From JBCCGI01 sp039029355 (GTDB lineage Bacteria > Planctomycetota > UBA1135 > GCA-002686595), in assembly GCA_039029355.1 (NCBI GenBank), contig JBCCGI010000055.1, positions 1 through 58,695 on the forward strand: 58,695 nt of DNA. Reading direction: 5' to 3'. A program made the translations under genes and the position numbers. This document shows, in pieces, positions 16,150 through 24,914 of the stretch. Below the pieces are notes generated by a model that was not told where the DNA came from, did no database searches, and saw nothing but the letters and a program-made list of their open reading frames with translations. Numbering within the stretch: position 1 is the first letter of the stretch; each line of letters begins with the position of its first letter.

Positions 16150-18978
16150 ATGAGCTCGACCCTTCTGCTGCTGCCCCTCCTCTCCGCCCCCGCCCCGCTC
16201 GCCGCGCCGCAGGAGGCGCTCGGCGAGCGCGTCCACCTGCGCTTCGGCGATCCGGTCGAGCTCGCCTACGACGAGCCCTTCTTCCCAGGAGCAAGCTACG
16301 ACCCGGCGCTGCCCACGGCCGACGCGATCCTCGGGCAGCAGCTGGGCACGCGGCTCTCGCACCACGATGAGATCCTGGAGTGCTTCCGCGCGTGGTCCGA
16401 AGCGTCGCCCCGCATGACGTCGGCGACCTACGCGCGCTCGCACGAGGGCCGCGAGCTGATCTACGCCGTCGTCACCTCGCCGGCGAACCACGCTCGGCTG
16501 GACGACATCCTCGCGGACCACGCGCGCCTGCACGACCCGCGCGGGCTGTCCGAGGCCGACGGCAGCGCGCTGGCGACCCAAACACCGCCGGTCGCGTGGA
16601 TGGGCTACAGCATCCACGGCGACGAGCTGTCCGGCTGCGACGCGGCGCTCGCGCTCGGCTATCACCTCGTCGCCTCGACCGACGAGGAGGTCGAGCGGCT
16701 GTTGGACGAGCTGGTGATCGTGATCGATCCGTGCATGAACCCCGACGGGCGCATGCGCATCGTGTCGATGGTCGAGCAGTCGGCCGGCTACACGCCCAAC
16801 CTCGACTACGCCAGCATGCACCGCGGGCACTGGCCCTGGGGCCGCGGCAACCACTACCTGTTCGACATGAACCGCGACTGGATCGCGGGCAGCCAGCCGG
16901 AGACCCGCGGCCGCTGGCGGACGGCGCTGCGCTTCCACCCACAGCTGTTCGTCGACGCGCACGAGATGGGAATGCTCGACACGTTCCTCTTCTATCCGCA
17001 GGCCGAGCCGCTGAACAAAGAGCTGCCGCCCAAGCACGCGTTCTGGCACGGCGAGTTCGCCGCCGATCTCGCGCAGACCTTCGACGCCAACGGCTGGGGC
17101 TACTACACCCGCGAGTGGGCGGACGGCTGGGGGCCGTTCTACTCCGACGCGTGGGCCTCGCTGACGGGGGCCATCGGGATCCTCTACGAGCAGTCGAGCA
17201 ACTCGGGCTTCCCGCTTCGGCGCGCGTCGGGCGAGGTGATGACCTTCCGCGAAGCGGTCCACCATCAGACCGCCGCTTCGATCACGAACCTGCGCACGCT
17301 CGCCGCCCGCGACGATCAGGTGATGACCGACTACCTGGCCGCCAAGCGCCGCAACGTGGCCGCGGACACGCCGGGCAACGACCGCATGTTCGTGCTGGTG
17401 CCGGGCGACAACCGCTCGCGCGAGCGCGAGCTTCTGGGCGTGCTGCTGGGCCAGGGCATCGAGTGCTTCACCGCGTCCGAGGCCTTCACCGCGACCGCCG
17501 TCGAAGACCGGCTCGGCCGCAGGACGGCGGAGCGCGAGCTCCCGGACGGCTCGATCCTGATCCCCGCCCGCCAGCCCATGCGCGCGCTGGTTCAGGCCTT
17601 CCTCGCGCACGATCCGCGCATGTCAAAGGAGGCCCTGCAGGCGGAGCGCGAGGAGCTCGAGCAAACCGGCTGGACGAAGATCTACGACCTGACCGCCTGG
17701 TCGTTGCCGCACGCGTTCGACCTCGACACGCTGTGGTGCGATGCCGCCGACGTCGCGCGCGAGCCGCTGCGCGAGCTCCCGCAGCCGCCGACGCCGCGCG
17801 TCGTGCGGGGCGAACAGTACGCCTGGGTCGTCGACGCCGCCGACGACGCCGCGCTGGTGTTCGCGGTGCGCGCGATGGAGCTCGGCCTGAAGCTCCACGC
17901 GAGCGACCGCGAGTTCACGGCCGCCGGTCGGTCGTTCCCCCGCGGCAGCCTGCTGATCCGCCGCCACGAGAACGAGGGCACGCCGGGCGAGGTGCGCGCG
18001 CTGGTCGAGCGCGCCGCGCAGGCCGCGGGCGTGCTGGCGTTCGCGACCGGCACGGGGCGCTCGCCCGACGAGGGTCCGGACCTCGGCGGCGGGCACTTCC
18101 ACCTGCTGTCGCGGCCGCGCGTGGCGATGCTCGCCAACGCCCCGGTCGCGCCGGATACCTACGGGCACCTCTGGCATCACCTCGACGCACGGCTGGGCGT
18201 GCCCTTCACGCTGCTCGATGCGCACGCGGGGGGCGGCGACCTGCGTCGCTACAACGTGCTGATCCTGCCTCCGGGATCGTCCTCCTACGTGGACGAGCAC
18301 GCCGAGTCGCTCACGACCTGGGTCGAGGGCGGCGGCACCCTGATCGCCATCGGCGACGCGGCCGCGGCCGCGGGCGGAGCCGGGCTCAGCTCGGTCGAGC
18401 TGCGGCGTGACGCGCTCGACCGGCTCGGCGAGTACCGCACCGTCGTCGAGCGCGAGCGCGCGGCCGACGCGATCGAGATCGACGAGGCCGCGGTCTGGGG
18501 CGACCCGGTCCCGGAGGCCTCCGAGCCGGAGGACGAGCAGAACGACGAAGCCAAGGACGCGGAAGAGCCCGGCGAGGTCGACGCCGACCACGACGGGTGG
18601 ATGCGGACCTTCGCGCCCTACGGTGTCACGCTGCTGGGCGAGGTCTCGCCGCGCCACTGGCTGACGGCCGGCACGGGCGAGCACACCCCGGTCTACTTCA
18701 GCGGCTCGCGCGTGTTCCTCGCGCGGCCGCCGGTCCAGACCGCCGTCCGCCTCGCGCCCGCGGACGAGCTGCGCCTCGGCGGGCTGGTGTGGCCCGAGGC
18801 TCGCGAGCGCATCGCCGACAGCGCCTGGCTCACGGCGGAGGGCCACGGCGCCGGACAGGTGATCCTGTTCGCCGCCATGCCGGCCTACCGCGGCTACCAC
18901 GCCGCCTCGGCGCGGCTCTTCGCGAACGCGGTCGTCCTGGGCCCGGGACTGGGGGCGAGCCAGCCGCTCGGGTGGTAA
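16150..18978 (+). CDS. Secreted M14-family zinc carboxypeptidase-like protein
   Basis: A 942-residue exported metallopeptidase. ATG 16150 gives the signal peptide MSSTLLLLPLLSAPAPLAA; the frame is open 12 codons earlier without signal character. The M14 zinc ligands are visible as HGDE (His156, Glu159) and His271 in FVDAHEMGM. GILYEQSSNSGFPL near residues 350-360 contains a plausible catalytic Glu. The peptidase domain spans about residues 40-390. The remaining 550 residues include a segment resembling a class I amidotransferase-like/DUF4350 fold (YNVLILPPGSSSYV, then WVEGGGTLIAIGDAAA) near 700-745. A strongly acidic insert (EPEDEQNDEAKDAEEPGE) follows near 796-813. Long M14 proteins of this type occur in Bacteroidota and Planctomycetota. 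It diverges from the sulfatase-fold gene with 90 bp between starts. Confidence 0.87.
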   Translation: MSSTLLLLPLLSAPAPLAAPQEALGERVHLRFGDPVELAYDEPFFPGASYDPALPTADAILGQQLGTRLSHHDEILECFRAWSEASPRMTSATYARSHEGRELIYAVVTSPANHARLDDILADHARLHDPRGLSEADGSALATQTPPVAWMGYSIHGDELSGCDAALALGYHLVASTDEEVERLLDELVIVIDPCMNPDGRMRIVSMVEQSAGYTPNLDYASMHRGHWPWGRGNHYLFDMNRDWIAGSQPETRGRWRTALRFHPQLFVDAHEMGMLDTFLFYPQAEPLNKELPPKHAFWHGEFAADLAQTFDANGWGYYTREWADGWGPFYSDAWASLTGAIGILYEQSSNSGFPLRRASGEVMTFREAVHHQTAASITNLRTLAARDDQVMTDYLAAKRRNVAADTPGNDRMFVLVPGDNRSRERELLGVLLGQGIECFTASEAFTATAVEDRLGRRTAERELPDGSILIPARQPMRALVQAFLAHDPRMSKEALQAEREELEQTGWTKIYDLTAWSLPHAFDLDTLWCDAADVAREPLRELPQPPTPRVVRGEQYAWVVDAADDAALVFAVRAMELGLKLHASDREFTAAGRSFPRGSLLIRRHENEGTPGEVRALVERAAQAAGVLAFATGTGRSPDEGPDLGGGHFHLLSRPRVAMLANAPVAPDTYGHLWHHLDARLGVPFTLLDAHAGGGDLRRYNVLILPPGSSSYVDEHAESLTTWVEGGGTLIAIGDAAAAAGGAGLSSVELRRDALDRLGEYRTVVERERAADAIEIDEAAVWGDPVPEASEPEDEQNDEAKDAEEPGEVDADHDGWMRTFAPYGVTLLGEVSPRHWLTAGTGEHTPVYFSGSRVFLARPPVQTAVRLAPADELRLGGLVWPEARERIADSAWLTAEGHGAGQVILFAAMPAYRGYHAASARLFANAVVLGPGLGASQPLGW

Positions 18979-18984
18979 GTCCTA

Positions 18985-19011
18985 GGCCAGGCCGGGATTC
19001 CCGGACTAGCC
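18985..19011. terminator. Candidate hairpin after the M14 peptidase gene
   Basis: Arms at 18985-18996 and 19000-19011 can pair at 10 of 12 positions around an ATT loop, with an uninterrupted CCGGG/CCCGG core. It starts six bases after the peptidase stop. There is no U-tract, so intrinsic termination is uncertain. Confidence 0.4.
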
Positions 19012-19110
19012 CAGCGGAACCAGCGCGCGCTACGATGGTTTCGTCGGTTCTGCCCTCAAGCCGATCCAGGAAGAGAACCGGGCGCCCCATCGCCCGGAAG
19101 GAGAACACGC

Positions 19111-20166
19111 ATGAACGCCCTTGGCCCCCTGTCCGCCCTGCCTCTCGCGCTGCTCCCGGCGGGCGAAGCATCCACCGACTACTCCGCGGAGCGGAGCCTG
19201 CACATCGTGGCCGAGACGACGCTCGAGCTCGAAGTCGTCGCGTTCTCGCTGGAGCGTGATGGCGAGCCGGTGAACCGCTCGGGCGGGACCGGCACCTCGC
19301 TCGAAGAGCGCACCGTCGAGCAGACGTTCCGCGTGCTGGAGCACGAGGACGGCACGCCCCAGCGCGTGCAGCGGGTCTTCGACACGGTCGCGCAGACGTC
19401 GACGTCCGAGTCGGACGGCGAGACCTCCGAGACCGAGAGCGACGGTCCGCTCGCCGGCCTGACGCTCGAGCTAGAGGCCGACGAGGGCGACGTGACGGCC
19501 ACCGTCGTCGAGGGCTCCGAGCCGAGCAGCGATGCGATCCTCGAAGGGCATTCGCTGACCTTGGCCCTCGACGCGCTGCTCCCCGAGGGCGAGGTCGCCG
19601 AGGACGATTCCTGGGAGCTGGAAACCGATGCGGTGATGCACGCGCTGGGCCTCGACCTCGAGGACGCCCTCTTCCCGCGTCCCGAGCGGGACGAGAGCGC
19701 GACGACCGGTCGCGGCGGCCGGCGCGGCGGGGGCGGCGGGGGCGGATCGCGCGGCTCGGCCATGCGCAACCTGCTGGGCGTCGAGTGGGAAGGCACGGCC
19801 ACCTGGAAGGGCGAGACCGAGTACGACGGGCAGGCCTGCCACGCCATCGAGCTCGAGATCGAGGGCGAAGGCGAGATGGATCCGCCGGGCTTCAGCGGCG
19901 GCCGCCGCGGGCGCGACCGCGCTCCGGGCGCGCTGGGCACGCCCGGCTCGGCGCGGGTCGTCGAGAACACGATCTCGTGCGAGCTCGAGGGTCGGCTGTT
20001 GTTCTCCGTCGACAGCGGGTATCCGCTGTTGCTCTCTCTCGAGGGCTCGGTCTCGATCCTGCGCGAAAACGAGATGCAGCGCGGCGGCGGCCCGATGACG
20101 GTCCGCAGCGAGCGCGAGGGTGCCTTCGAGCACCGCGTAGTGGTTTCCGTCGACGGCGACGAGTAA
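19111..20166 (+). CDS. Secreted acidic protein of unknown function
   Basis: A 351-residue protein, function not recognised. A purine-rich ribosome site (GGAAGGAG, about 19097-19104) precedes ATG 19111. The N-terminus (MNALGPLSALPLALLPAGEA) resembles a short signal peptide. The mature chain is strongly acidic and beta-rich, with many Glu/Asp/Ser/Thr (TSTSESDGETSETESDG near 90-107). A Gly/Arg-rich patch, GRGGRRGGGGGGGSRG, sits near residues 195-210 and probably acts as a flexible hinge between two halves. The second half has the regular strand pattern WKGETEYDGQACHAIELEIE, reminiscent of lipocalin-like or DUF-type beta sandwiches that read out a bound ligand, but no family was identified. It stands alone between a hairpin and the FAD oxidoreductase gene. 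Confidence 0.72.
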   Translation: MNALGPLSALPLALLPAGEASTDYSAERSLHIVAETTLELEVVAFSLERDGEPVNRSGGTGTSLEERTVEQTFRVLEHEDGTPQRVQRVFDTVAQTSTSESDGETSETESDGPLAGLTLELEADEGDVTATVVEGSEPSSDAILEGHSLTLALDALLPEGEVAEDDSWELETDAVMHALGLDLEDALFPRPERDESATTGRGGRRGGGGGGGSRGSAMRNLLGVEWEGTATWKGETEYDGQACHAIELEIEGEGEMDPPGFSGGRRGRDRAPGALGTPGSARVVENTISCELEGRLLFSVDSGYPLLLSLEGSVSILRENEMQRGGGPMTVRSEREGAFEHRVVVSVDGDE

Positions 20167-20237
20167 ACCGGGGGAGCCGCGGTCACCCGGGCGCCCGCAC
20201 ATCCGTAGCGGACGCACCTTCACCCCCCAAAGCTCCC

Positions 20238-21509
20238 TTGCACGTAGCCATCCTCGGAAACGGGGTCGCGGGCGTCTCGACCGCCCTGCGGCTCCGCGAA
20301 CGCCTGCCCGACTGCCGCATCACGCTGGTCTCGGGCGAGTCGAAGTACCACTACTCGCGCCCCGCGCTGATGTACGTGTTCATGGGGCACATGCGCTTCG
20401 AGGACACCAAGCCGTTCGAGGACAGCTACTGGGCCGAGCAGCGCATCGAGCTGCTGCGGGCGTGGGTGACCGAAGTCGACTTCGAGGAGCGGCGTCTGGA
20501 GCTCCACAACGCGCCGCCGCTCAGCTACGACAAGCTGGTGCTGGCAACCGGCTCGAAGCCGAACCGCTTTGGGTGGCCGGGCCAGGATTTGGCCGGGGTG
20601 CAGGGGCTCTGGGGGCTCTACGACCTGAAGGAGCTCTACGACAACGCGCGCCAAACCGAGCACGCCGTGATCGTCGGCGGCGGCCTGATCGGCATCGAGC
20701 TGGCCGAGATGCTGCACTCGCGCGGCATCCACGTGACGTTCCTGGTCCGCGAGGAGTCCTACTGGGACAACATCCTCCCGAAGGAGGAGTCCGGGATCCT
20801 GAACGAGTTGATCCGCGAGGCGGGGATCGAGCTCAGGCTCAGCACCGAGCTGAAGGAGATCGTCGACGACGGCGCGGGCCGCTGCTGCGCGGTGGTGACG
20901 GGCGAGGGCGAGCGCATCGACTGCCAGCTCGTCGGCCTGACGGCGGGCGTCAGCCCCAACGTCGACCTGGTGCGCGAGTCGCCGCTCGCCGTCGGCCGCG
21001 GCATTCTCGTCGGCCGCAGCCTGCGGGCGAGCCTGCCCGACGTCTACGCCGCGGGCGACTGCGCCGAGATCGAGACGCCCGAGGGCGAGCGCAACCTCAT
21101 CCACCAGGTCTGGTACACCGGCAAGATGCAGGGCGAGGTCGTCGCCGACGTCATCGCCGGCGACGAGCGCGAGTATCGCCCGGGAACCTGGTTCAACTCG
21201 GCCAAGTTCCTCGACCTCGAGTACCAGACCTACGGCCGCGTCGGCCTCCGCGTGCCGGGCGAGGAGAACCTCTTCTGGCGGCACCCGGGCGGCAAGCACG
21301 CGATCCGCATCGTGCACAAGGAGGGACGCGTGATCGGCTTCAACCTGATGGGCATCCGCTGGCGGCACGAGGTGTGCGAGCGCTGGCTCACCGAGCCCGC
21401 GACGCTCGACCATGTGCTCGATCACCTGGAGGAGGCCAACTTCGACCCCGAGCTCTTCCGGCGCCACGAGGGCGCCGCGCGCGAGGCCTTCCGGAGCGCA
21501 CTGCGATGA
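20238..21509 (+). CDS. FAD-dependent pyridine nucleotide-disulfide oxidoreductase
   Basis: A 423-residue flavoprotein. No ATG lies near the family-typical N-terminus; TTG 20238 starts exactly at HVAILGNGVAGVSTALRLRE, the FAD-binding turn, and is the likely start. YDKLVLATGSKPNRFGWPGQ near residue 100 is the usual ATG motif. VIVGGGLIGIELAEMLHSRG near residue 145 is the NAD(P)H-binding Rossmann turn. VYAAGDCAEIET near residue 271 is the second FAD motif. The protein is related to rubredoxin/nitrite/nitrate reductase-type NAD(P)H oxidoreductases. There is no redox-active CxxC near the N-terminus, so it is not a disulfide reductase. Its stop overlaps the next start (ATGA at 21506), which encodes an iron-sulfur membrane protein. 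The pair probably passes electrons from NAD(P)H to the membrane (inference). Confidence 0.87.
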   Translation: MHVAILGNGVAGVSTALRLRERLPDCRITLVSGESKYHYSRPALMYVFMGHMRFEDTKPFEDSYWAEQRIELLRAWVTEVDFEERRLELHNAPPLSYDKLVLATGSKPNRFGWPGQDLAGVQGLWGLYDLKELYDNARQTEHAVIVGGGLIGIELAEMLHSRGIHVTFLVREESYWDNILPKEESGILNELIREAGIELRLSTELKEIVDDGAGRCCAVVTGEGERIDCQLVGLTAGVSPNVDLVRESPLAVGRGILVGRSLRASLPDVYAAGDCAEIETPEGERNLIHQVWYTGKMQGEVVADVIAGDEREYRPGTWFNSAKFLDLEYQTYGRVGLRVPGEENLFWRHPGGKHAIRIVHKEGRVIGFNLMGIRWRHEVCERWLTEPATLDHVLDHLEEANFDPELFRRHEGAAREAFRSALR

Positions 21510-22966
21510 TCGAAGAACGGCTGCTGGCCTACGACTACGACGAGGAGCTCGAGGGGTTCGGCGAGCCCGAGACGCCGCTGGCCGACGAGCCGTCGCTCTC
21601 GGGAGCCGAGAAGGGCGCGCTCGCGCTGGTCGGCCTCGGCGCGCTGTCGCTCACGGTGCAGACCGCCGGCGGACCGCTCGCGGGGACGTGGCCGGGGCTG
21701 CTTTCCTCGCTGGGACTGCTCTCCCTCGGCGCGGTGCTCTTCTTCTGGACCTCGCTCCGGGACACGACGCCGGGCATCAAGCACGACGGGACGTTCTTCC
21801 GCTCCCTGCTGACGCGCGGCGGCCTCGGGTGGCTGGCCGGCATCGTGATGACCGGCTTCTACCTGCTGCTCTACTGGTTCCCCGCGAGCCTGGGGCACTC
21901 GGATGCGGGCGAGCCGACCGGCTTGATCCGCGTGGTCGATCCCCTCGCGCGCCCGCTGACCGGCTACCCCGCGTCGCAGTGGTTCCTGTACGGGGTGCTC
22001 TACACGCTCGCGATCCTCGTGTTCGGCGTGCGGATGCTGATGAAGTACCGCCACAACCGGTATCAGCGGCTCCGCACCGTGTCGGTGTTCGTCTTCCAGT
22101 TCGCCTTCGCGTGGCTGCTGCCGAACCTGCTGGTGAAGCTGCGCTACCCGTACATGGAGTTCAACGGCGTCTGGCCGCTGAAGAACGACTACCTGTGGCC
22201 CGACAAGGTGCTGGGCTTCGTCGACGCGGGGGCGATGGGCAAGTTCCTGCTGATCTGGGCGCTCGCCGCCGCGCTGATCGGCACGCCGGTGCTGACGTAC
22301 TTCTTCGGGAAGCGCTGGTACTGCTCGTGGGTCTGCGGCTGCGGCGGCCTGGCCGAGACGGCGGGAGACCCGTGGCGGCAGCTCTCCAACAAGTCGACGA
22401 CGGCGTGGGCGATCGAGCGCTGGCTGATCCACGCCGTGCTGGTGCTCGTCGTGCTCACGACGGCGGTCGTGTGGGCCGACCACAGGCTCGGGCTGTTCGG
22501 CTCGGCCTCGGGCCCGCTCAAGCAGTGGTACGGCTTCTACATCGGCGCCGTCTTCTCGGGCGTCGTCGGCGTGGGCTTCTACCCGCTGCTCGGCAACCGG
22601 GTGTGGTGCCGCTTCGGCTGCCCGCAGGCGGCGCTCCTCGGGCTCTTCCAGCGCGTGTTCTCGCGCTTCCGCATCACGACCAACGGCGGGCAGTGCATGT
22701 CGTGCGGCAACTGCTCTACGTACTGCGAGATGGGTATCGACGTGCGCGCCTATGCCGAGCGGTCCGAGAACGTCGTGCGCGCGTCGTGCGTGGGCTGCGG
22801 CGTCTGCGCCGCGGTCTGCCCGCGGGGCGTGCTGAAGCTGGAGAACGGGCTGCCGGGCGACCGCTTTGACGGCTCCGACCGGCCGCTGACGGCTCTGACG
22901 GAGTCCTTCCGCAGGCCCGACATCTACGGCTACGAGCCCTGGCGGGCCCCCGAGCAGCCGGATTGA
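21506..22966 (+). CDS. Polyferredoxin-like 4Fe-4S membrane protein (NapH/CcoG-type)
   Basis: A 486-residue integral membrane protein. Several hydrophobic segments are visible (about 40-75, 110-130, 160-185, 205-225, 250-275, 310-335 and 350-372). Between and after them lie cysteine clusters: WYCSWVCGCGG near 271-281, VWCRFGCPQAAL near 368-379, and two ferredoxin motifs near the C-terminus, CMSCGNCSTYC (about 397-407) and CVGCGVCAAVCP (about 428-439). This arrangement matches the NapH/CcoG/RdxA group of membrane ferredoxins that connect quinones or donors to periplasmic or cytoplasmic partners. Translation is coupled to the upstream FAD oxidoreductase by a 4-bp overlap. The natural reading is a two-protein NAD(P)H to iron-sulfur electron-transfer module; the terminal acceptor is not encoded nearby. 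Confidence 0.87.
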   Translation: MIEERLLAYDYDEELEGFGEPETPLADEPSLSGAEKGALALVGLGALSLTVQTAGGPLAGTWPGLLSSLGLLSLGAVLFFWTSLRDTTPGIKHDGTFFRSLLTRGGLGWLAGIVMTGFYLLLYWFPASLGHSDAGEPTGLIRVVDPLARPLTGYPASQWFLYGVLYTLAILVFGVRMLMKYRHNRYQRLRTVSVFVFQFAFAWLLPNLLVKLRYPYMEFNGVWPLKNDYLWPDKVLGFVDAGAMGKFLLIWALAAALIGTPVLTYFFGKRWYCSWVCGCGGLAETAGDPWRQLSNKSTTAWAIERWLIHAVLVLVVLTTAVVWADHRLGLFGSASGPLKQWYGFYIGAVFSGVVGVGFYPLLGNRVWCRFGCPQAALLGLFQRVFSRFRITTNGGQCMSCGNCSTYCEMGIDVRAYAERSENVVRASCVGCGVCAAVCPRGVLKLENGLPGDRFDGSDRPLTALTESFRRPDIYGYEPWRAPEQPD

Positions 22967-23056
22967 GGCCGGAAGAAGCTTCCCGCCCGTCAGAGCGACG
23001 TTGTTTCTGAAGTCGGCCACAAGTTGCCGCCGATAGGGGACCCGGCTGCGCGCCCC

Positions 23057-23899
23057 ATGTCCCTAGCCAGAAAGTCTGCCCAAGACGACCTCCGCGCCCT
23101 CCTGGACGCGTGCCGAGGTCTGATGAGGTCGATCCTGACGCTCTCCCAAGAGGAGCGCGGACAGGAGTGGTGCACCTATCTGCAGGCCGCCCGCCGGCAG
23201 GTCGAGGAGGCGCGCCGCTGCGTGGAGAACTTCGAGGAGCCCGATCGGGCCGAGAACGTCGAGCGCCTCGCCGGCAACCTGGCCAAGCTCTTCGTGCGCG
23301 ACATGCTCGCGAAGGAGGAGCGCTGCTACTCCGACGCCAGCGGGGCGGAGCCCAGCCGCGACGGCTTCCACGGCTACACCTGGGCCATCTCGGTGCCCGA
23401 CCTCCTCAGCTTCCTGCAGATCCAGGCCAAGACCGGCACGCTGCGGGTGAACATCGGGTCCGAGGTCATCTCGCTCGTGCTCGTCGAAGGCGACCTCGTG
23501 CACGCCTTCAGCGACAACTCGCCGCCCGGCCTGCGCCTGGGCGAGATCCTCGTCGAGCAGGGGCACCTCCAGCTGGACGACCTGCAGGGCTTCCTGGTCG
23601 ACTTCTCGTCCGGGACCGAGCGCCTCGGGGACGCGCTCGAGCGCAAGGGCCTGATCACCCACGAGCAGCTCGAGGGCGCACTCGAGTTCCAGATCCGCCT
23701 GATCTTCGTGCGCCTCCTGTGCTCGCCGAAGGCCTACTTCCGGTTCCACGCCGGCAGGAACGAGGAGGAGAGCCCGCTCTCACGCTACAGCGTGATGAGC
23801 CTCCTGCTCGACGCCTGCCGGATCCAGGACGAGGCCAAGGACTCCTCCGAAGGCGAGTCGTCGGAGATGGTCGAGCGCGCCGTGCGCGAATCCGACTGA
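23057..23899 (+). CDS. DUF4388 (PATAN-like) regulatory protein
   Basis: A 280-residue soluble protein. ATG 23057 was chosen over an upstream TTG at 23024, which adds only 11 unremarkable residues. Residues 1-100 are helical with an Arg/Glu-rich surface. From about residue 108 a DUF4388/PATAN-type fold is readable (ISVPDLLSFLQIQAKTGTLR, then VNIGSEVISLVLVEGDLVHA with the later LRLGEILVEQGHL). It continues into the helical GSPII_E-like tail seen in such proteins (RLGDALERKGLITHEQLEGA). DUF4388 domains are found in two-component and gliding or pilus-linked signalling proteins, where they mediate protein contacts. No receiver or kinase domain is attached here. The gene is flanked by 90 bp and 55 bp and seems to be transcribed alone or with the SenB-type gene behind it. 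Confidence 0.75.
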   Translation: MSLARKSAQDDLRALLDACRGLMRSILTLSQEERGQEWCTYLQAARRQVEEARRCVENFEEPDRAENVERLAGNLAKLFVRDMLAKEERCYSDASGAEPSRDGFHGYTWAISVPDLLSFLQIQAKTGTLRVNIGSEVISLVLVEGDLVHAFSDNSPPGLRLGEILVEQGHLQLDDLQGFLVDFSSGTERLGDALERKGLITHEQLEGALEFQIRLIFVRLLCSPKAYFRFHAGRNEEESPLSRYSVMSLLLDACRIQDEAKDSSEGESSEMVERAVRESD

Positions 23900-23954
23900 G
23901 AATCGGCACGCCCACGGACTGGAGCCGCGGGCGCGGATCGGTAGCTTTTCGGGC

Positions 23955-24914
23955 ATGAACATCCGCGGCGCACGCCTGGTGCTGGTGATCCCTCCCTCGA
24001 CCGGCAAGAGCACCGGCAACCGGGTCACCGCCGAGCGCTGGATCGACCACTTCCGCGCCCTGGGAGCGGACGCCAGCGTCGAGGAGGAGTGGCGCGGCGG
24101 CGCGTGCGACGTCCTCGTCGCGCTGCACGCGACCAAGAGCCTGCCGTCGATCGAGCGCTTCCTGTCCGAGCGCCCCGGAGCGCCGCTGGTCGTCGCCCTC
24201 GGCGGCACCGACGTCTACGGCGACCTGGCCGGGTCAGGAGCCGCTCAGGCCGCGCTGGCCCGCGCGTCGCGCATCGTGGTCTTCCAGCCGCTGGCCGCCG
24301 AGGAGCTCGCCGAAGAGCTGCGCGAGCGCGTCCGCACCATCCCCCAAGGAGCCAGTCCGCCCGCGCGCAGCCGGGCCCGGACCGACCGCTTCGAGGTGCT
24401 CGTGCTGTCGCACCTGCGCTCGGTGAAGGACCCGCTGCTGCCGGCGCTCGCGGCCTGGGAGCTGCCGCCGGAGTCCGAGATCGAGATCGTCCACGCGGGC
24501 GCGTTGCTCGACCCCACCATGCGCGACGAGGTCGAGCAGGCGAGCGAGCACAACCCGCGCTACACCTGGCTGGGCGAGGTACCGCACGAGGAAGCGCTCG
24601 TGCTGCTCAGCCGCGCGCGCCTGTTCGTGTTGCCCTCGCGCTCCGAGGGCGGCGCCAACGTCATGAGCGAAGCGCTGGCGGTAGGCGTGCCGGTGCTCGC
24701 CACGCGCATCCCGGGCTCGGTCGGCCTCCTCGGCGCCGACCACCCGGGGCTGTTCCCGGTGGGCGAGGCCGAGGTGCTCGCCAAGCTGATGTCGCGCGCC
24801 GAGACCGATGACCGCTTCCTCCAGCAGCTCGAAGAGCGCAGCCGCGACCTGGGCTCACGCTTCACGCCCAACCGCGAGCGCGGCGGCTGGGCGCGGCTCT
24901 TCGCGGAGCTCTAG
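23955..24914 (+). CDS. senB: SenB-type selenosugar synthase (TIGR04348-like glycosyltransferase)
   Basis: A 319-residue GT-B glycosyltransferase with a short, family-specific pattern. It has the N-terminal GNRVTAERWIDHFRALG segment, DVLVALHATKSLPSIERF, then VVALGGTDVYGDLAG, and later VLSHLRSVKDPLLPALAA, YTWLGEVPHEEAL, SRSEGGANVMSEALAVGVPV and GSVGLLGADHPGLFPVGE. This is the signature of the TIGR04348/SenB group. SenB is known to make a C-Se bond between a UDP-sugar and selenophosphate in selenoneine biosynthesis. The usual partners (SenA, an EgtB-like enzyme, and SenC, a SelD-like selenophosphate synthase) are not in the window. It therefore either works with unlinked partners or feeds another selenium product (inference). 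The 3' end overlaps the convergent membrane-protein gene by four bases. Confidence 0.8.
   Translation: MNIRGARLVLVIPPSTGKSTGNRVTAERWIDHFRALGADASVEEEWRGGACDVLVALHATKSLPSIERFLSERPGAPLVVALGGTDVYGDLAGSGAAQAALARASRIVVFQPLAAEELAEELRERVRTIPQGASPPARSRARTDRFEVLVLSHLRSVKDPLLPALAAWELPPESEIEIVHAGALLDPTMRDEVEQASEHNPRYTWLGEVPHEEALVLLSRARLFVLPSRSEGGANVMSEALAVGVPVLATRIPGSVGLLGADHPGLFPVGEAEVLAKLMSRAETDDRFLQQLEERSRDLGSRFTPNRERGGWARLFAEL

Noticed and set aside
16060..17610. Long upstream extension of the sulfatase-fold gene
   Set aside because: The frame is open, but it runs antisense through the M14 peptidase; the lipoprotein signal at 16059 sets the start.
22971..22983. GGAAG/CTTCC hairpin after the polyferredoxin gene as a terminator
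   Set aside because: Only five base pairs, a 3-base loop and no U-tract.
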